The notes beneath the pieces were generated by a model, which did not search any database, was not told the DNA's origin, and saw only the letters and a list, made by a program, of their open reading frames with translations. A DNA stretch of 64,000 nucleotides from Sclerodactyla briareus. Taxonomy: Eukaryota > Echinodermata > Holothuroidea > Dendrochirotida > Sclerodactylidae. Where the stretch lies: the NCBI GenBank assembly GCA_026419785.1, contig JAODTK010000865.1, positions 162,701-226,700 of the forward strand, written 5' to 3'. Shown in pieces: positions 46,761 through 59,127 of the stretch; positions within the stretch are counted from its first letter, which is position 1, and each line of letters starts with the position of its first letter. A program made the position numbers and the translations under genes.

Positions 46761-47404
46761 TTAACTTAGACTCCAAGCCAAGTTAACGAACAAAGTAGCC
46801 CCCATTCCCCCGCTCTCCCCTGTCTTGCGTAACATTCCTTAGCGCCGCGCGCGGAGGACACACCCCTGGAGAAAGGACAGGAGTTAGGGGAACAACCAGG
46901 AAGGGGGGAGGGAGGGAGGGGGGGGGGCTCAGCTACGGAAAGCACCCGGGGACCACAGTCCAGCACTACTGAATCTAACACAATAGGAGCCCACAGACAC
47001 CCGCGTGTGTTAGCTACATGGGAAGCCCTGCACAGCCTATTGTGCTAGAGCACCTTAGGCTAAATATGGGACTTACGCAAAAGGGATCGAGCGGGAGAAA
47101 ATCCACCCAATATCAGCAAACCGCTGAGGTAAAACATATCCTGCTTAGCCGACGTCGGAAGAAATGCTCCTACAAGATTCGATGTTCGATTGAAGCAGAT
47201 GGGTGTTCGCGATGAAAAATCGATGAAAATTCTTATCCAAGATGCTCATGAACTAAACGTTCAACTGGCAAAATCTAGGACGTAGGGTTGCAGCCCGGAC
47301 TACTGTAAAAAATTGCCAATTTTCATGGCGCGGGTGGGGTGCAAAGTGCATATGGGGTAAGTTGAGTAAGTGAAATAGATTACCTTTCCATTGGCTGTGG
47401 ATCT

Positions 47405-47780
47405 TTATTCCCATTGTAGAGAAGGAGAGTTGGACACTGATTGTAGCATGGGTTGGCCATCGTACTGGTTGATAATATTATGTCGTAATTCACATAGCCA
47501 CTGCGAGACAACCTGTGATTCCAATTTCATCATAGCTGACAACAGAAAGACAGAATTGATTGATTCGTTGGACAATACAGTGTTCAAACTATCTTGACAT
47601 GTGAGTGTACCGGACAATTTTGAACTTCCTGCCGGCATGTTGGACTTGCCTGATTACAAGAATAAATGTTGAATACCATAAAGTTTCTACTTCCCCCCAC
47701 AAATTGACCCGACTCACACTAAATTTCCCTGGGACTCCTGTCCAAGAATCCAAAGTAGCATCAACAAATTGCCACACCAC
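47405..47780 (-). CDS. Weak coding candidate(s), - strand
   Basis: Two - strand frames (about 47589-47755 and 47405-47638) read protein-like (KFSVSRVNLWGEVETLWYST; QVVSQWLCELRHNIINQYDG), but equally protein-like + strand frames overlap them (47391-47597, 47605-47811). They sit between the island and the exon at 47992. No family is recognised and the strand is undecided. Confidence 0.2.
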
Positions 47781-47991
47781 GGAAAATTACACGATTGATA
47801 CTTGGGCATAGTCCGAATCTGGCTAATGTAGTGCGATGGGACAGGGGGGAGGGGGTTTGAGGGGGGGTTGAGGGGGGGTGAGGGGGGTTGAACGCCACAG
47901 CTCCTATATACCACGCACTAACAATGTTGCCGTTTGTAATCAAAAGATGGATGGCAATATTCACGGAACTATTTAGTGAACTTCAACTTAC

Positions 47992-48129
47992 TTCATAGTC
48001 TACAAATTGGTGGAGCGTCACCTTCCAAGCCCTTCCGTTTACCTCGTCAGGATTCGCAACTGACAATGAGGTGCAGTATCGAGGTCTGCACCCTTGGTCG
48101 GCCTTGATAGGAAATAGGATTGTTTCTTC
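47992..48129 (-). CDS. Hypothetical exon, possibly of the long - strand gene
   Basis: A 138-base exon on the - strand with acceptor CTTTCCATATTCCCAG (AG at 48130-48131) and consensus donor GAA|GTAAGT (GT at 47990-47991). It holds exactly 46 open codons in phase 0: EETILFPIKADQGCRPRYCT, SLSVANPDE, VNGRAWKVTLHQFVDYE. No domain is recognised. A homologous segment of about 105 bases lies inverted at 51.41-51.52 kb, with its own acceptor and a GT at a matching place, so this is either a duplicated exon or part of an old repeat. Confidence 0.45.
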
Positions 48130-48315
48130 CTGGGAATATGGAAAGATTTGCGTGAATTTTGCAGTTGTCCAAGTTAGCTCACTCAACACCCGGGAGATCA
48201 AAGTCATACCAAGACCTGCTGGGTATGCCCCAAAAACAAAGCCTGGGCAAAGGAGAACTCGTTTACATGTCCTCCGGGTGTGGATACCCCCACCTCTACG
48301 GTCTTGGGATACCGC

Positions 48316-48440
48316 CGGAGAGCATGGTCTCATGAGGATTCCGCAACGACAGAAATTCGTACCCAGCCTTGCGCTTCGCCTGGTCCTGAGTAGTTTGACC
48401 CGTCAGCAAGCATACCATGAGCAAAGCTGCTCTACACAGT
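48316..48440 (-). CDS. Weak exon candidate, - strand
   Basis: Reads TGQTTQDQAKRKAGYEFLSL then RNPHETMLSG, ending at a GGCG|GTATCC-like donor near 48316. The acceptor (TACTGTGTAG near 48436) is weak, and another frame of the same bases is also open (ADGSNYSGPGEAQGWVRISV). No family is recognised. Confidence 0.25.
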
Positions 48441-48449
48441 AGATATTAG

Positions 48450-50085
48450 CAAGGACTCATCCAAGGGCTCACGACTAAAATATCAAATTTTTCCTGGACT
48501 TGAGGATACCAGTGATCTGCCCTACAATGAGCCATTTCGGAGTCCTGTTACATGAATGATAATAAATTGTGTCAACTGTCATAAGGAACGACGGCAGTTC
48601 GACTTTGAACGTACAGATGCCGAACAATCTTTTGAAATTCCCCGAAAAATAAAAATCTCGCGAATACAAAACTTTACAGATCCACCCCCTATACTTTCAA
48701 CAAACTTTCGCAAGGTCATGATGAATTGTTTGCATTTTCAATAGTGTTGACGGTTAAAATAAGCGTATGATATTGCTATGGGGGAAATCTTGTCTAGTCC
48801 CCCAAAAGTTCAGTGGTGAGCCTGCTCACGAACTGGCTTATTGCTAGCCACAATTAGGGCGTTTTACCCTCTATACTCACCTGAGAAGCTTTCTCCTCCG
48901 GCAGGCCAGTACTGGAGAGTAGTCATCTCCTCTTCTGCTTTGATACAGAGAGACCAACCCATTTACCTGAGGAACAACAAATGCCACAAATGACCTGGAG
49001 GTAACTTAGTTTCTTCTTTTTTCGCAGATCGTACCCGGCACATAACACACAACTACGAGTACCTTCTAATTAAACAATTTACTGCATGTCGAACTGTCGC
49101 TAAAATAAATGGTCCAGTGGAGGTCAATTAGTCAACACTCTTGGTATATTTTGTGTGCAGCTACTGCGGCATTCATGATCGTTGATTATTCGCGTATGAG
49201 AGCGGCGGGTGCTGCACTGAAATGCTCCTGTCACTAAGCAAGTGTAGCTTTACTCATTGTTTACTATCTGGTTTGACTAGTGCGCTCACCGACCATTTCT
49301 CCCGTTGAGTGATACACGACTCCTTATCTTCCATATAGCTATGCGCTGAGTCCACATTTTTTAGTGAACCCCTGTCAACGTTACGATGTTTAGTTCAAAC
49401 CGTGGCCTCACGTACCGTTGGGCGTGCTCAGGTTTAGAACAGGTCAGCTAAGTATTAACAGATTACCACTGGTAATGTGGAAGCCACATGTGCTAGCCTG
49501 CTAGCTACTTCTCCCAAAAGATCCCTCAATTTTGGACAGTTTTACTGAATGGTAAATGCATTTGCTTAGGTCTCTTTTTGCTACAAATGCTATGTGTAAC
49601 ATCACCTCCATTACATGGTGCCACGGATTTACGCGGATATAGATTGCATAGCATGCCACCTGAAGCAAGGCGCCATGTATGGCAAGCATAGTGTCCCATG
49701 CGGCTACTGCATGCTGAAGTGCGGTGTACTCTTAATTCTAGGCCACTACTGTCTTTACCTGAGGGTTTCTTCTGATAGGAGGTGGCTGGTGACACACCTA
49801 TGATAACCCTGTGTCACATTATCCCAGAACACAAGTGTCTGCAGAACATCAACACCCCTATCATAATAATATAATAGCATCAAAACCTGTGACTGTTAAC
49901 ATGTAACTTAGCATCGGCAAATCAATAGGCAAGAAATACCATACATCATAATATATACTATCATCTAGATCGCAAATTTGAACATGGAAACTGTGCAACC
50001 TCACCATCCTCTCTCAAAATCAGGCAAAAACTATCAAAATTGTGAAATCTGAGGGGACGCCAAGCGCTTGGCCAATATCACCTAT
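48450..50085. other. Unassigned sequence
   Basis: Short ORFs on both strands (48.5-48.7 and 49.5-49.8 kb) without motifs or clean splice frames. Confidence 0.35.
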
Positions 50086-50089
50086 CACT

Positions 50090-50690
50090 TTCTACCATGA
50101 AGTGTAAAAAATGTGCATGATTCTTAGAGCTACCTGCATGACTTTGACATGAATACGTATCCGTCACAATGGCCTAAATGGGTCAAGTACCAACTTTCAT
50201 GATTACCTACAAAAATTCGTAGAAGAGAAGCCAACAAATGTGTCTACAAAATGGAGTAAAGTCGCTTGATCCATCGAACAAAATGGGTCCCGAAATTGAC
50301 CCCTAATGGCCCTTTGTCCCAAATCCCTGACAATCCATTTTGATCATTGGCACGTTGAAGTGACCAAATTCATGGTCATTTGATTATTCTGTAATAGTAG
50401 ACGCTGCTGACCGTTCTAACACAAATAGCCAAAATTGACTTACCTAAACGTTTGTCCCCAAATTCCTGGACACACATATGTACTATCATTAGTCATTGAT
50501 AATACTGCCACTTTCATATTAATCTGACTCTATTCTGCGTAGTGAAGCCTCCTGACCGTTTAATAAAGGCTGAAATGACCCCAGAGGACCTCGACCTCAA
50601 CTCCTGAACATTCCATACGGACCATTGGCAATGTAATATTGACACAACTTTCAAAATATCTGATCTTCGATCAAATATCAATTTCCTGCA
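50090..50690 (+). repeat. Diverged satellite, about 137-bp monomers, about four units
   Basis: 'aaattgacccctaatggccc' then 'aaatccctgacaatccattt' then 'tgatcattggca' then 'gctgctgaccgttcta' recurs with variation near 50290, 50425 and 50570. The layout resembles the 140-bp monomers at 35.6-37 kb, though the sequences differ. Confidence 0.65.
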
Positions 50691-51422
50691 GTAACTCTTC
50701 CTCTGAATTTTTGGGATTCTTCCATGGATTTTTTGTGTGTGGTCTTGACCTGGGACTTAAGCCGATCCCCAAGTCTGAGTCCTACGCAATCGGTCTTTCG
50801 ACCGAGACCCCGACTCATCCTCAAACACTGCTCTGTCTAGCTGAAAAGAACATTCACAGTAATATTGTGGTACTCTTGATCGGATGCACGGACAGTTGGA
50901 CTATTAGTTGCAGACCAGATTCAACTGAGAAAGGGAATTTGAAGCTTCATTCAGCCTTCGAATATCTGAGAAATAAGCATCAATAATTATGAATATGAAG
51001 CATCTTGGATACCTCATCTACAAGAAGAACGTTAGTCAAAATTACAGACACTAAAATCATTTCCATTTTGCGGGAAAATGTTGATTTTAAAAAGCTGGCC
51101 GTCCGAAAAAAATGTATTTGGGGTTGCCACAGTACCTATTCCAAAATTGCAAGTTTTGATCTAATACAAACTTTCAATATATTTTGTTTAAATTGTAATT
51201 CCTGTATCGTCAACGAGTCAATACATAGATTACCACAGTAGGTAGCTTTGTGGTTGGAAAGGACATGAAATGGAGGCTGAATGGAACTTTATAGGACAAC
51301 TACAGTCATACAATAGAGGGTATATCGTGCATAAAGGAAAACTTATAATTTACAGGTCCAAACCTCATTCAATGAGATATGCCTATTTTATCTTCATCTT
51401 TTTTTTCATGGCATACTTCCAG

Positions 51423-51507
51423 AGTAGAGAATGGAACCAATTCAAGGCCCATTCAGATTGCAGACCTGGATACTGCATCTCATTATCAGCTGTGAATCAT
51501 TCGCCAG
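51423..51507 (+). CDS. Possible paralogous exon copy, + strand
   Basis: Follows a strong acceptor (TTTTTTTTCATGGCATACTTCCAG, AG at 51421-51422) and ends CCAG|GTACAC (GT at 51508-51509). Reads FKAHSDCRPGYCISLSAVNH, similar to FPIKADQGCRPRYCTSLSVA in the inverted exon at 47992-48129. DNA identity looks to be about 70 percent over about 105 bases, including the acceptor side. It could be a broken duplicate. Confidence 0.35.
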
Positions 51508-51519
51508 GTACACGGAAAT

Positions 51520-54330
51520 GAGGCATGCCTCTTGGCAGTGACCCTAATGTGGGGGGGGGGTTATCACACACACAGACAACAACTTGCAAACTGCCTACCC
51601 CAGTGGAGTTATTGGCCTTCTTATGGAGGAATTAGAGAGAATCCCTATTGTGCAATAATGCATGACATCACAGTTGAACAACACAGATAACATGTTATGT
51701 ACATAACATAATAATCTGTTTTGTTCAACTGTGACCATTGTTCCATTTTGTCAAAGAACGAAACATTCTGCAGAAATTCTTGTCAACCATCTACAGTAAT
51801 TCTCTCCTTTGGACTCATTATTCTTCAGAGGGTAATTGATTCTGGATTTCTTCATTAGAAAACAAAGAACATTCGCAGTGATTCGCAAGTCTAACAGTAT
51901 TTATCATTGCATGATGGGATGCTCTACGATCTTGTGTGATACACATGCAAAAATTTCATAGGCCTTCAACTCTGTGATGGGAAGTTGTATGCACATAAGG
52001 TTTGGACTGACACATTGAGCTTCTCTCCAGATATTATATTAGCCTCCTCATAATTTTCCCTGAGATTGTCCTTTAATGTTACAGCTACTGCAGGCCTAGC
52101 GACACAGATATGCAGTGCAGGGGAGGACAGATGATTGATCACATTAGCTGGGGGTGGGAATTATTAGTACACCAAAGTAGGATTTAAATCATGGATGCTG
52201 TGCTCATTGTCTGGAAAAAAGAAGGTTGAAAAAAAAAGAGAAAGCACTCTGACTGCTAGTGACTAAAGTGCAGAGTGAAAAATTGTAGTGGCAAAAAATT
52301 ATTTACAAGGGAATTCACCCACTACTGATTATCTAAATGACATAAATGGACATATGGGGTCCAGAGATTGTGAGAACCGAAGACATGCACAATTAAAGCC
52401 ACAATCCATGATATGTGAGTGAACAGTGGTTAGCATAGATATCAACTGAAGAACTGGGTACAGGGTAAAAACTCACAGGTCCTCATTCCTTTTTTACAAC
52501 TCAGAGGGAGAGGGGGGGCACAGTGATTTCTCGGAGGAACTCTGTGGTCGCTGTCCTGGGGTATGTGTGTAGGGTCTAATAGGCGGGGGTCCTCACAGCC
52601 TTTGAGAAATTTTGGAATCATCAAGGGTCCCAGATACAAACTGGTGCAACATCAGTAAAATCAGTGTCAGGAATATACATTTTTCATTTTCTTGGAAGGG
52701 GGAGGGGGGAGTGAAAAACTGCATTTTTATCATACCCCACACTTGCATTTGGGGGAGGCACAGAATTTTGGGGAGAATGAAGACATCATTTAAGAACTTC
52801 TTCTGTTCTCTAAACAATAATATGTTAACGCTTTCATGGCAATTGGAACCAAAAGTTTGGGACTTGGGAATTTAGCAACAAGGTCACAAAACACACATTA
52901 GTACTTAGATTCCCCCACTCCAGGGTTTGCCCTTTTTTTTCATGGGTTTGACTGCCATTGACTCGGTCTATGGGCTAGTCCCCTGCCCCCCCACCTACAG
53001 CGCCCCCCCCCCCCCCCCCCCGCAGAGTTACTGAGTTACTATGTAGATGCTGATGTATCCTTAAAAATTGTTTATAAAGTACAGTAGGCTATATACCAGT
53101 CACATTCGCACCATCCTTCCATCTCCTCTACCCCCCCCACCCCTGCTCCATCCCAAATGTTAATAAGTTCTACTAACCATTTTCTACCGCTACCTACTAG
53201 CTTGACAAAAGAGGAAGGAGAGTGTGGAATTTGGGGGAGATGAAATGCAGTGGGCTACCGTGAGACTACTGTGGCCTGGGTGGCTGTTAGTGGAATCTGA
53301 GTTGGGACTGGTTAGTGATGGAAGACGATGGACGGACCGGACATGCAGAATTGTCTGGGATATACCTCTTTAGATACCTTGGAGTGCCCATTCTTCTGAC
53401 GGTGATTCTTGACCTGTGAGGAGTGAATCTTTCGGTGAAACTCAACATGCAGTGGACAGTAGGCATAGCCAACACAAATGCTTCGAATAATGAATGCATG
53501 CTGTAGAACCACGGACAGGAGCACTGGAAATGGCATGATGTTTTGAAAATGTTCAGGATGATGAGAATTCATGCATGGATTTTTGATATTTTTTTTTCGT
53601 CGCGAATTTCATCAATTGCATGGTTCTTCAACTCAGAGTGAGCAATGTAACTGAAGGTGTATAAGCAAAAATTATCAAAGAAGTTCCAAACAAGAATAAC
53701 AGCAATACCAATATAATCCTCAATGTATGACTAAGGAAGTGTTTCTACTGTATAATATAATATAGAACTTCCAAATATTGCACGTCCACAAAGCATGTGC
53801 ATATAAAAAGTATGAAAAGTATAAAAAGTAATGGAAAGGCTCAAGACACGTGTAAATGGCAGGAAGCGAGGTATATACTGAGGAGATTGCTTCAGTAGCA
53901 ATACAAACAATAATAGAACCACTTACACTACAATACTAACAACTGTTAACTGAGCTCCATCAATTAATTTGCCTTTATGTAAAGGACAAAAACACATTTT
54001 CTTCCGGAGCCTTTTTGTTCCTACTCTGTAGGTTCCTAATGATGAAAACAGCTATTTCTAGTTTCAGGTCACTGGGTTATTTTCTCCTCTCCTAAGGCCC
54101 GGTCAAAGTAATGATCAAGATAAAAATTATCGCTCACACAAACAATTTGGGTTCACAAACCGCTAGTCTTGCCTTTTTTCACGATCAGTGTTCCTTTTTT
54201 TTTTGGCTTTAGTAAGGTTCCAACCAACCTGATCTTAGAGATCAGTGGAGTAAGCCAGTTGGTCGATGATACCAGCAAAATCTGAGAACAAAAAGAGGTG
54301 GATATATAGTCTGCCAGCCCCTATAAAAAA
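51520..54330. other. Unassigned sequence
   Basis: G/C runs at 51551-51559, 52690-52708 and 53007-53023. The - strand frame at 53312-53572 begins with a hydrophobic stretch and was considered as a small secreted peptide, but nothing supports it beyond openness. Confidence 0.35.
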
Positions 54331-54339
54331 TGACCATTT

Positions 54340-54770
54340 CCAAATTCATTAGGACTGATTGTTGACCATGTCTACAAAGGAAATAATAAATTCGGAGGAA
54401 ATTCAACTAAAATTGCCCAAGTTATGCAAATTACCTGTAGACACACTACTTGACTTCCAGTGACCCACTCTCTTAATTTTAAAACATCTCAGGACCAACA
54501 GTGGACCGCAACTCAAACGTTCCATGGGAATCCATCAAACTTGAAACATTGCATAAATTAGGCAAATTAGACAAATGACCCCCAGTGACTTGGTTTGAAT
54601 CTATGTTAAAGTTTTATGGGAACTAAAAGTAGACCATACCCACCCGGTTCCTGAAAATATGACAAACTTCAAGATTTTGCATAAACCATTCAAATTAGAC
54701 ACATCGAACAATGAACAAAAAATTTGGGACTGAAGGTAGACCATATTACTTTTTAAGTCTTTGTTAAAAA
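54340..54770 (-). repeat. Sat-1 array, reverse orientation, about 3.5 units
   Basis: The 'gactgaaggtagaccata'-type block recurs near 54351, 54491, 54620 and 54728, with 'ttgcataaattaggcaaatt' between. Confidence 0.85.
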
Positions 54771-55049
54771 CATATGGTATAAGTACCATTGTAACTGAAG
54801 AATCAATGGTTCAGTAGCTCAACCGGACAGATATTCAAGATGTAGTGAATGGGATGTGTGTTATTGGACTGTTATGCATTTGGTTTCAGTTATTCTGCTA
54901 CACATGGTTCATTTGTTATTTTTTTTTGGTTTCAGACAAGTAGTCACTGTAATGTTGAGAGCTAAAATAGTATATCACAAGTCAATGATGACACGGAGCG
55001 AGCTTCATGAAAATCCAACTATTCATATGAGGAGACACATGTATATTTT

Positions 55050-55560
55050 CCAGTTATCACACAATGGCCCACTTTAATAACCTTTGACCTTGACCTTTGG
55101 TGGTCAAAGGTCACTCAGCAGTCAATGAATATTATGTCTAACTTTGATCAATGTCCATCAATGCATGAGTATTTGAGGGCCAAAACATGCAATTGCATAT
55201 TATTCTACAATTCGAACAGAGTTGTCTACCACCCGCCTGCCCATTCAGTGACCTTTCATCTTCAATTCCTGTGGGACCAATAGGTACAATTAAGTCAATG
55301 ATTACACTGGTCAGATAATATGGCACTCCAACCAAATCTACAGGAGAAGTAGCGTTTTGCAGTTTTCCACATAATGGCACATTGTGCCACTTAATGCCAT
55401 TTGACCTTGGCCTTTAGGTGGTCAATGATGACCCATCAGTCAGTGAACATGGTGACCATGTTTAGTCAAGATCCATCAGACAAACGTCAGACAGACAAAT
55501 AGATAGATAGAATGACATGGCCATCACAATAACCAGCATAGATGGTTTGCGCTAATAATA
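55050..55560 (+). mobile_element. Tandem-repeat element end with GATA microsatellite
   Basis: Two diverged copies offset by about 315 bases share 'tttgaccttgacctttggtg' then 'gtcaa-g-tca' then 'tcaatgtccatca'. Then come 'gatccatcagacaaacgtca', a GACA/GATA run (about 55489-55512), and 'aatgacatggccatcacaat'. This repeats the order seen before the hairpin at 37.1 kb ('gtgaccaagttt' then 'gatccatcaaac', then GATA). The terminal hairpin here is weak. Confidence 0.55.
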
Positions 55561-55674
55561 ATAATAATGTTCACAAAATATTGTAAAATCCGAAAAACTT
55601 TCAAATTTGCATAAATTATGCAAATTAGATGACTTATTCTGCATATTCAACTCACGTTTGGTCACTGTACTTAC

Positions 55675-55787
55675 CGCATTGTCGGAATCAGTGCAGACAT
55701 GACAGGTTTTGCAATCGATGCACTGCCAGGGCGAGAGTCTAGACCGCTCAGCCAGACTAATGGAGTAGTTCATACATGATGGGTGAA
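55675..55787 (-). CDS. PHD-finger exon (DPF/KAT6/PHF10 type)
   Basis: A 113-base exon on the - strand, with acceptor TTTTCTGTCTCCAG (AG at 55788-55789) and donor GCG|GTAAGT (GT at 55673-55674). After two carried bases it reads HPSCMNYSISLAERSRLSP then WQCIDCKTCHVCTDSDNA. HPSC, then W-Q-C-I-D/E-C-K-x-C-x-x-C, is the junction of the two fingers in the double PHD (DPF) of KAT6A/B, DPF1-3 and PHF10, which read acylated histone H3 tails. The preceding C-rich half and the following FCDxCDRGYH half were not found, so only the middle of the module is in view. Confidence 0.82.
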
Positions 55788-55789
55788 CT

Positions 55790-58225
55790 GGAGACAGAAA
55801 ATATTTGTCCTAAATATCAATTATTAGTAGCATGGGATGGGAATGATGCTGCCAGGAATTCTCACCAAAATTACCCATAAATGATTATAATTCACACAGC
55901 AATTTCAAGACGCTGGAAAATTCTCAATTCCTTCACAAAGTCAGATAACATTATGCAGTCATGACAGTATGTGTGAGTGAAGCCAAATCCTTCCTGATTT
56001 TGACTTTTCTTCCCGGGTTCCCCTCTTATGAAGTGATGAGGGATAGGGGGGGGGGGGGGGAATGGCCATTGACTTTATGTGACGTTGGAGAAGCGGGCTT
56101 CCTCATACCTTACCGTACCCCCAATGGCATTTTGAGCCCACTATTCTTGAAGTTATTACCCCAACTTCACTGGACCTTTTTCCTACTATTTTTTCTCCTT
56201 TTTTTCCCCTTCCCTCCATTTCCTGTTTTTCAAATTTCAGCCTTCTATTTCCCAATTTTTCTTCTAAAACTTCTGTCAAATGGGGCAACTTGTTCCCTCC
56301 CCCCCCCCCCCCACTGGCTACGCCACTGGTCAAACTCACCAAAAAAGGTGTCTAGGGCCCTGGACCCCTTGTTGTGCTAACCTGGTACCGCGATGAAATC
56401 GCAATGTACAGAGAATACCATGGAAAATTCTCCATGCTCAAGTACAGTAAAATAATCACAATTGGAATGAAGTGATTTCATTTCCTACGATCAGTAAGCG
56501 GTAGTTCATCACTGGTTTGCCATGATTTTTTTTTTTTTGTGAGCATGATACTCGTAATTATGGAATGAGATCATTGGCAACACCTGCACCTAGATTCACA
56601 CCTTTGAGACTGCAGTCTTTGCAGTGTAGTATTGCCTCAGCCTCCCCAGACTTTTTCCGGTGAGCGGGGAGAGAGCAGTAATCACACCGACTGGTCCCTG
56701 GGGGCCAGCTTCGTCAGGGGCTCATGCTCAAAATCTGGGCCGTGGTTCTTCTTTATTCTCTGCAATCAAAAGAATGAAATGGAAACTTTTATGGCTATGA
56801 TATTATTTTTCGTTAAGATTTTCTTTAGGTGAGCTTGCACATTGAGCTACAATAAGGAACTCCAACAGTTAGCAGGGGATCATGTGCAGCTGGGGTGGGG
56901 AGAGATATTGTAACAACTGCACAGAATTGCTGTCAAAGTTGTTTCTCTTCCACTTTGAAATTGAGGGCGCCATTTCAAAATGCCTTCAGATGAATCATTG
57001 CATGCATACAGTACTGTCCCATGTGAAGTAGCAGCGCCCTGTGCACACATGCACACTAGGCCTACAGTGTATACATGCTGCCATTTGCACCTAATACTAA
57101 AACTTGGATCATTGTGTATTGATGTGTTAACATTTTTTCTTGCACTTTTAACGATCAATTCAGGCCCCTAATCAGAATCATATTAATACCAAACATTAGT
57201 CAAATGTTTCAAGAATTATCAATGCATGAGGGGTAGAGAACCCAAGGTTAATTCAGTAATTAACTAGCTACAGTAGTGTATCACATGAGGTTCGATAATC
57301 AGACTGTGTTATGATATCACTGTGAGCAGGATATTCACTTCTTAGAGTACAATAGTCATGCAAACATATTAACTTCTGCTATTTTGGAGTATTTATCTAG
57401 TATATATTATTTAGGAAACTCAGACCTCGGAAAGGATTTCAGCCAATTCGAGTGTGAGAAACACACAACTCTGCGATTGCCACAATGTGCTCTGGGAAAT
57501 CACGAGAGTAATCTGGGACCCTGTGTATTATACAAGGTCAATTAACCCAAAACATTTTGACCAACCTAGTGACAAAAGAACTAACAATGGGATTTGATTG
57601 AAAACATACAATTTCTTCACAAGATATGAAAGAATAATTTCATAAATTTCATTTATGAATATTCTTCATAATATTAATGTTTCTGCTATAATGGCGCAAA
57701 ATCTCAGCATTCACTGAGTAAAGTCAATGGACAAACCTTGGCATTGTTTATCTGGTGATGTCCATCTGTGAGAGTGAAATTCATTTGAGTTAAATAAATA
57801 ACTCAACGAGGGATCATGCTAGAATCGCCAAATTTTTGGTGAGGGGTTTTGGCATGTCCTCTTTTATTCTGTGCCCAGTTTCATGGTGATTTGTTCTGGT
57901 GCATGACCGTTGTAGGCCTACTTTAATAAGTTGGTCGTGTACTGCAATACAGATGTAGGTCTTTCTCAAATCCAGAATGAATCCCATGTGTATAACTTCC
58001 CTAAATGAGCAGTCTCAAAGCTCACTAGTGTGTCATTGAACTAATTTTACTATGAATATGTGGGAAATACACAGAAAAGGCCAGCCAGCTACTTGGGGTA
58101 CCATTTCAAGGAATTTTAAGCCATTTAAGTGACTGAGGGATGTGTCAATGTACGAGAATTGTAAGACAAACCTCTGTCATAATAAGATTGACACACCTGA
58201 CCACACGTACTGTAAGTTAATGTAA
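55790..58225. other. Unassigned sequence, probably intron
   Basis: G/C runs at 56047-56060 and 56300-56314, the second beside 'ctggctacgccactgg'. No exon is recognised. Confidence 0.35.
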
Positions 58226-58227
58226 GC

Positions 58228-58377
58228 CAGTGTTGTAAAGATTCATTAAATTGTATGACTCAAGTCAATGACTTACAGAGATTCATGTAACTCGGGTTAA
58301 GTCACTGACTCAAGTCACAGTCATCACATACAGTATTTGGGAAGTAGTGACTCTAGTCCTAACTCGTTACAACACAA
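58228..58377. mobile_element. hAT-like MITE with TIR GTGTTGTAA
   Basis: The left end 'cagtgttgtaaagattc' and right end 'ctcgttacaacac' are complementary over about 9-10 bases. The interior is built of 'gactcaagtcaatgactt'-type blocks known from hAT MITEs. No target duplication was seen, so the right tip may be lost. Confidence 0.5.
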
Positions 58378-59127
58378 ATTCAAATTTCAACCACATATTC
58401 TCTTGAACTTGAGTGGGAATACGTGTGATTGGTGTGAATAGTTTCGGACAAGAAGAATGGGGGGTGGGGGGGGGGGGGGGTAGGACACATATGTGTAGGT
58501 TAACTGAATTACCTCTGCCAACTCGCCATAAAACCCGAACTTGGTGCTTGACACGAGTATCAAGCACTTCCCAGTTTGTCCACTGTACAACTTGGCATTA
58601 CAACTGTGAAAATCAGCAATATGGCAATTGGGGACCCCAAAAAAATTGCAATGACATATTACATGGCCTAAAATTCAAGGATTCTACAACAAAACATAAT
58701 AGTTTCAATACATTTTGCAATTGACACCACAGCGTTTCTGTGCATCAGCCTGCATGTACCTATTAGCCTGCAGTATGGTGTAAGATGAGAGTAGGTCGAG
58801 TCAGGGAAATCTAATCGCCCTACATTAACTGTCAAACGTAATTAGTACATCACCGACATCACTCCTTCAATACTGCATTCGCATGCAGCCTTTTTTTCAT
58901 GAGACAATGGCCGACAGGTACTCCCCCCAATTTGATGTTGATGCAAATCTTTTCTCTGAGCTGTGCAAGCATTGGATCGAATCATTGAGTGACAATCTTG
59001 GAAAACCAAACTGAGCAATGCTTTCAAGTCCGCATACTAAAGGGTTTTTTCCCTATCGTGTTATCGCCGACCCTCTGCCAGTCCTCCACTTCGAACTTGG
59101 GAGTATTTGGAGGTTTTGATTACTCAC

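Larger units (their letters stand above)
41640..47385. mobile_element. TIR-bounded, GC-rich repetitive island of unknown class
   Basis: The right end (47281-47383) is the complement of two left segments. Its inner part matches L1 (41661-41746: 'tatgcactttgcaccccacc', 'ttttttacag', 'gggctg-caaccct'). Its outer 48 bases match L2 (41909-41956: 'aatctatttcacttactcaa', 'cttacccc'). Between them, about 41960-46260 is strikingly GC-rich compared with both flanks and made of several tandem families. No intact ORF or recognisable transposase, RT or integrase was found. It could be a large non-autonomous DNA transposon or a composite. Confidence 0.6.

Noticed and set aside
50750-50830. CG-rich stretch with 'ggtctttcgaccgagaccc' considered as a binding site or exon
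   Set aside because: It is a short imperfect palindrome inside repeat-like DNA with no coding frame.
53312-53572. 86-codon - strand ORF considered as a small secreted peptide
   Set aside because: The hydrophobic start is not a clean signal peptide and all three frames nearby are open.
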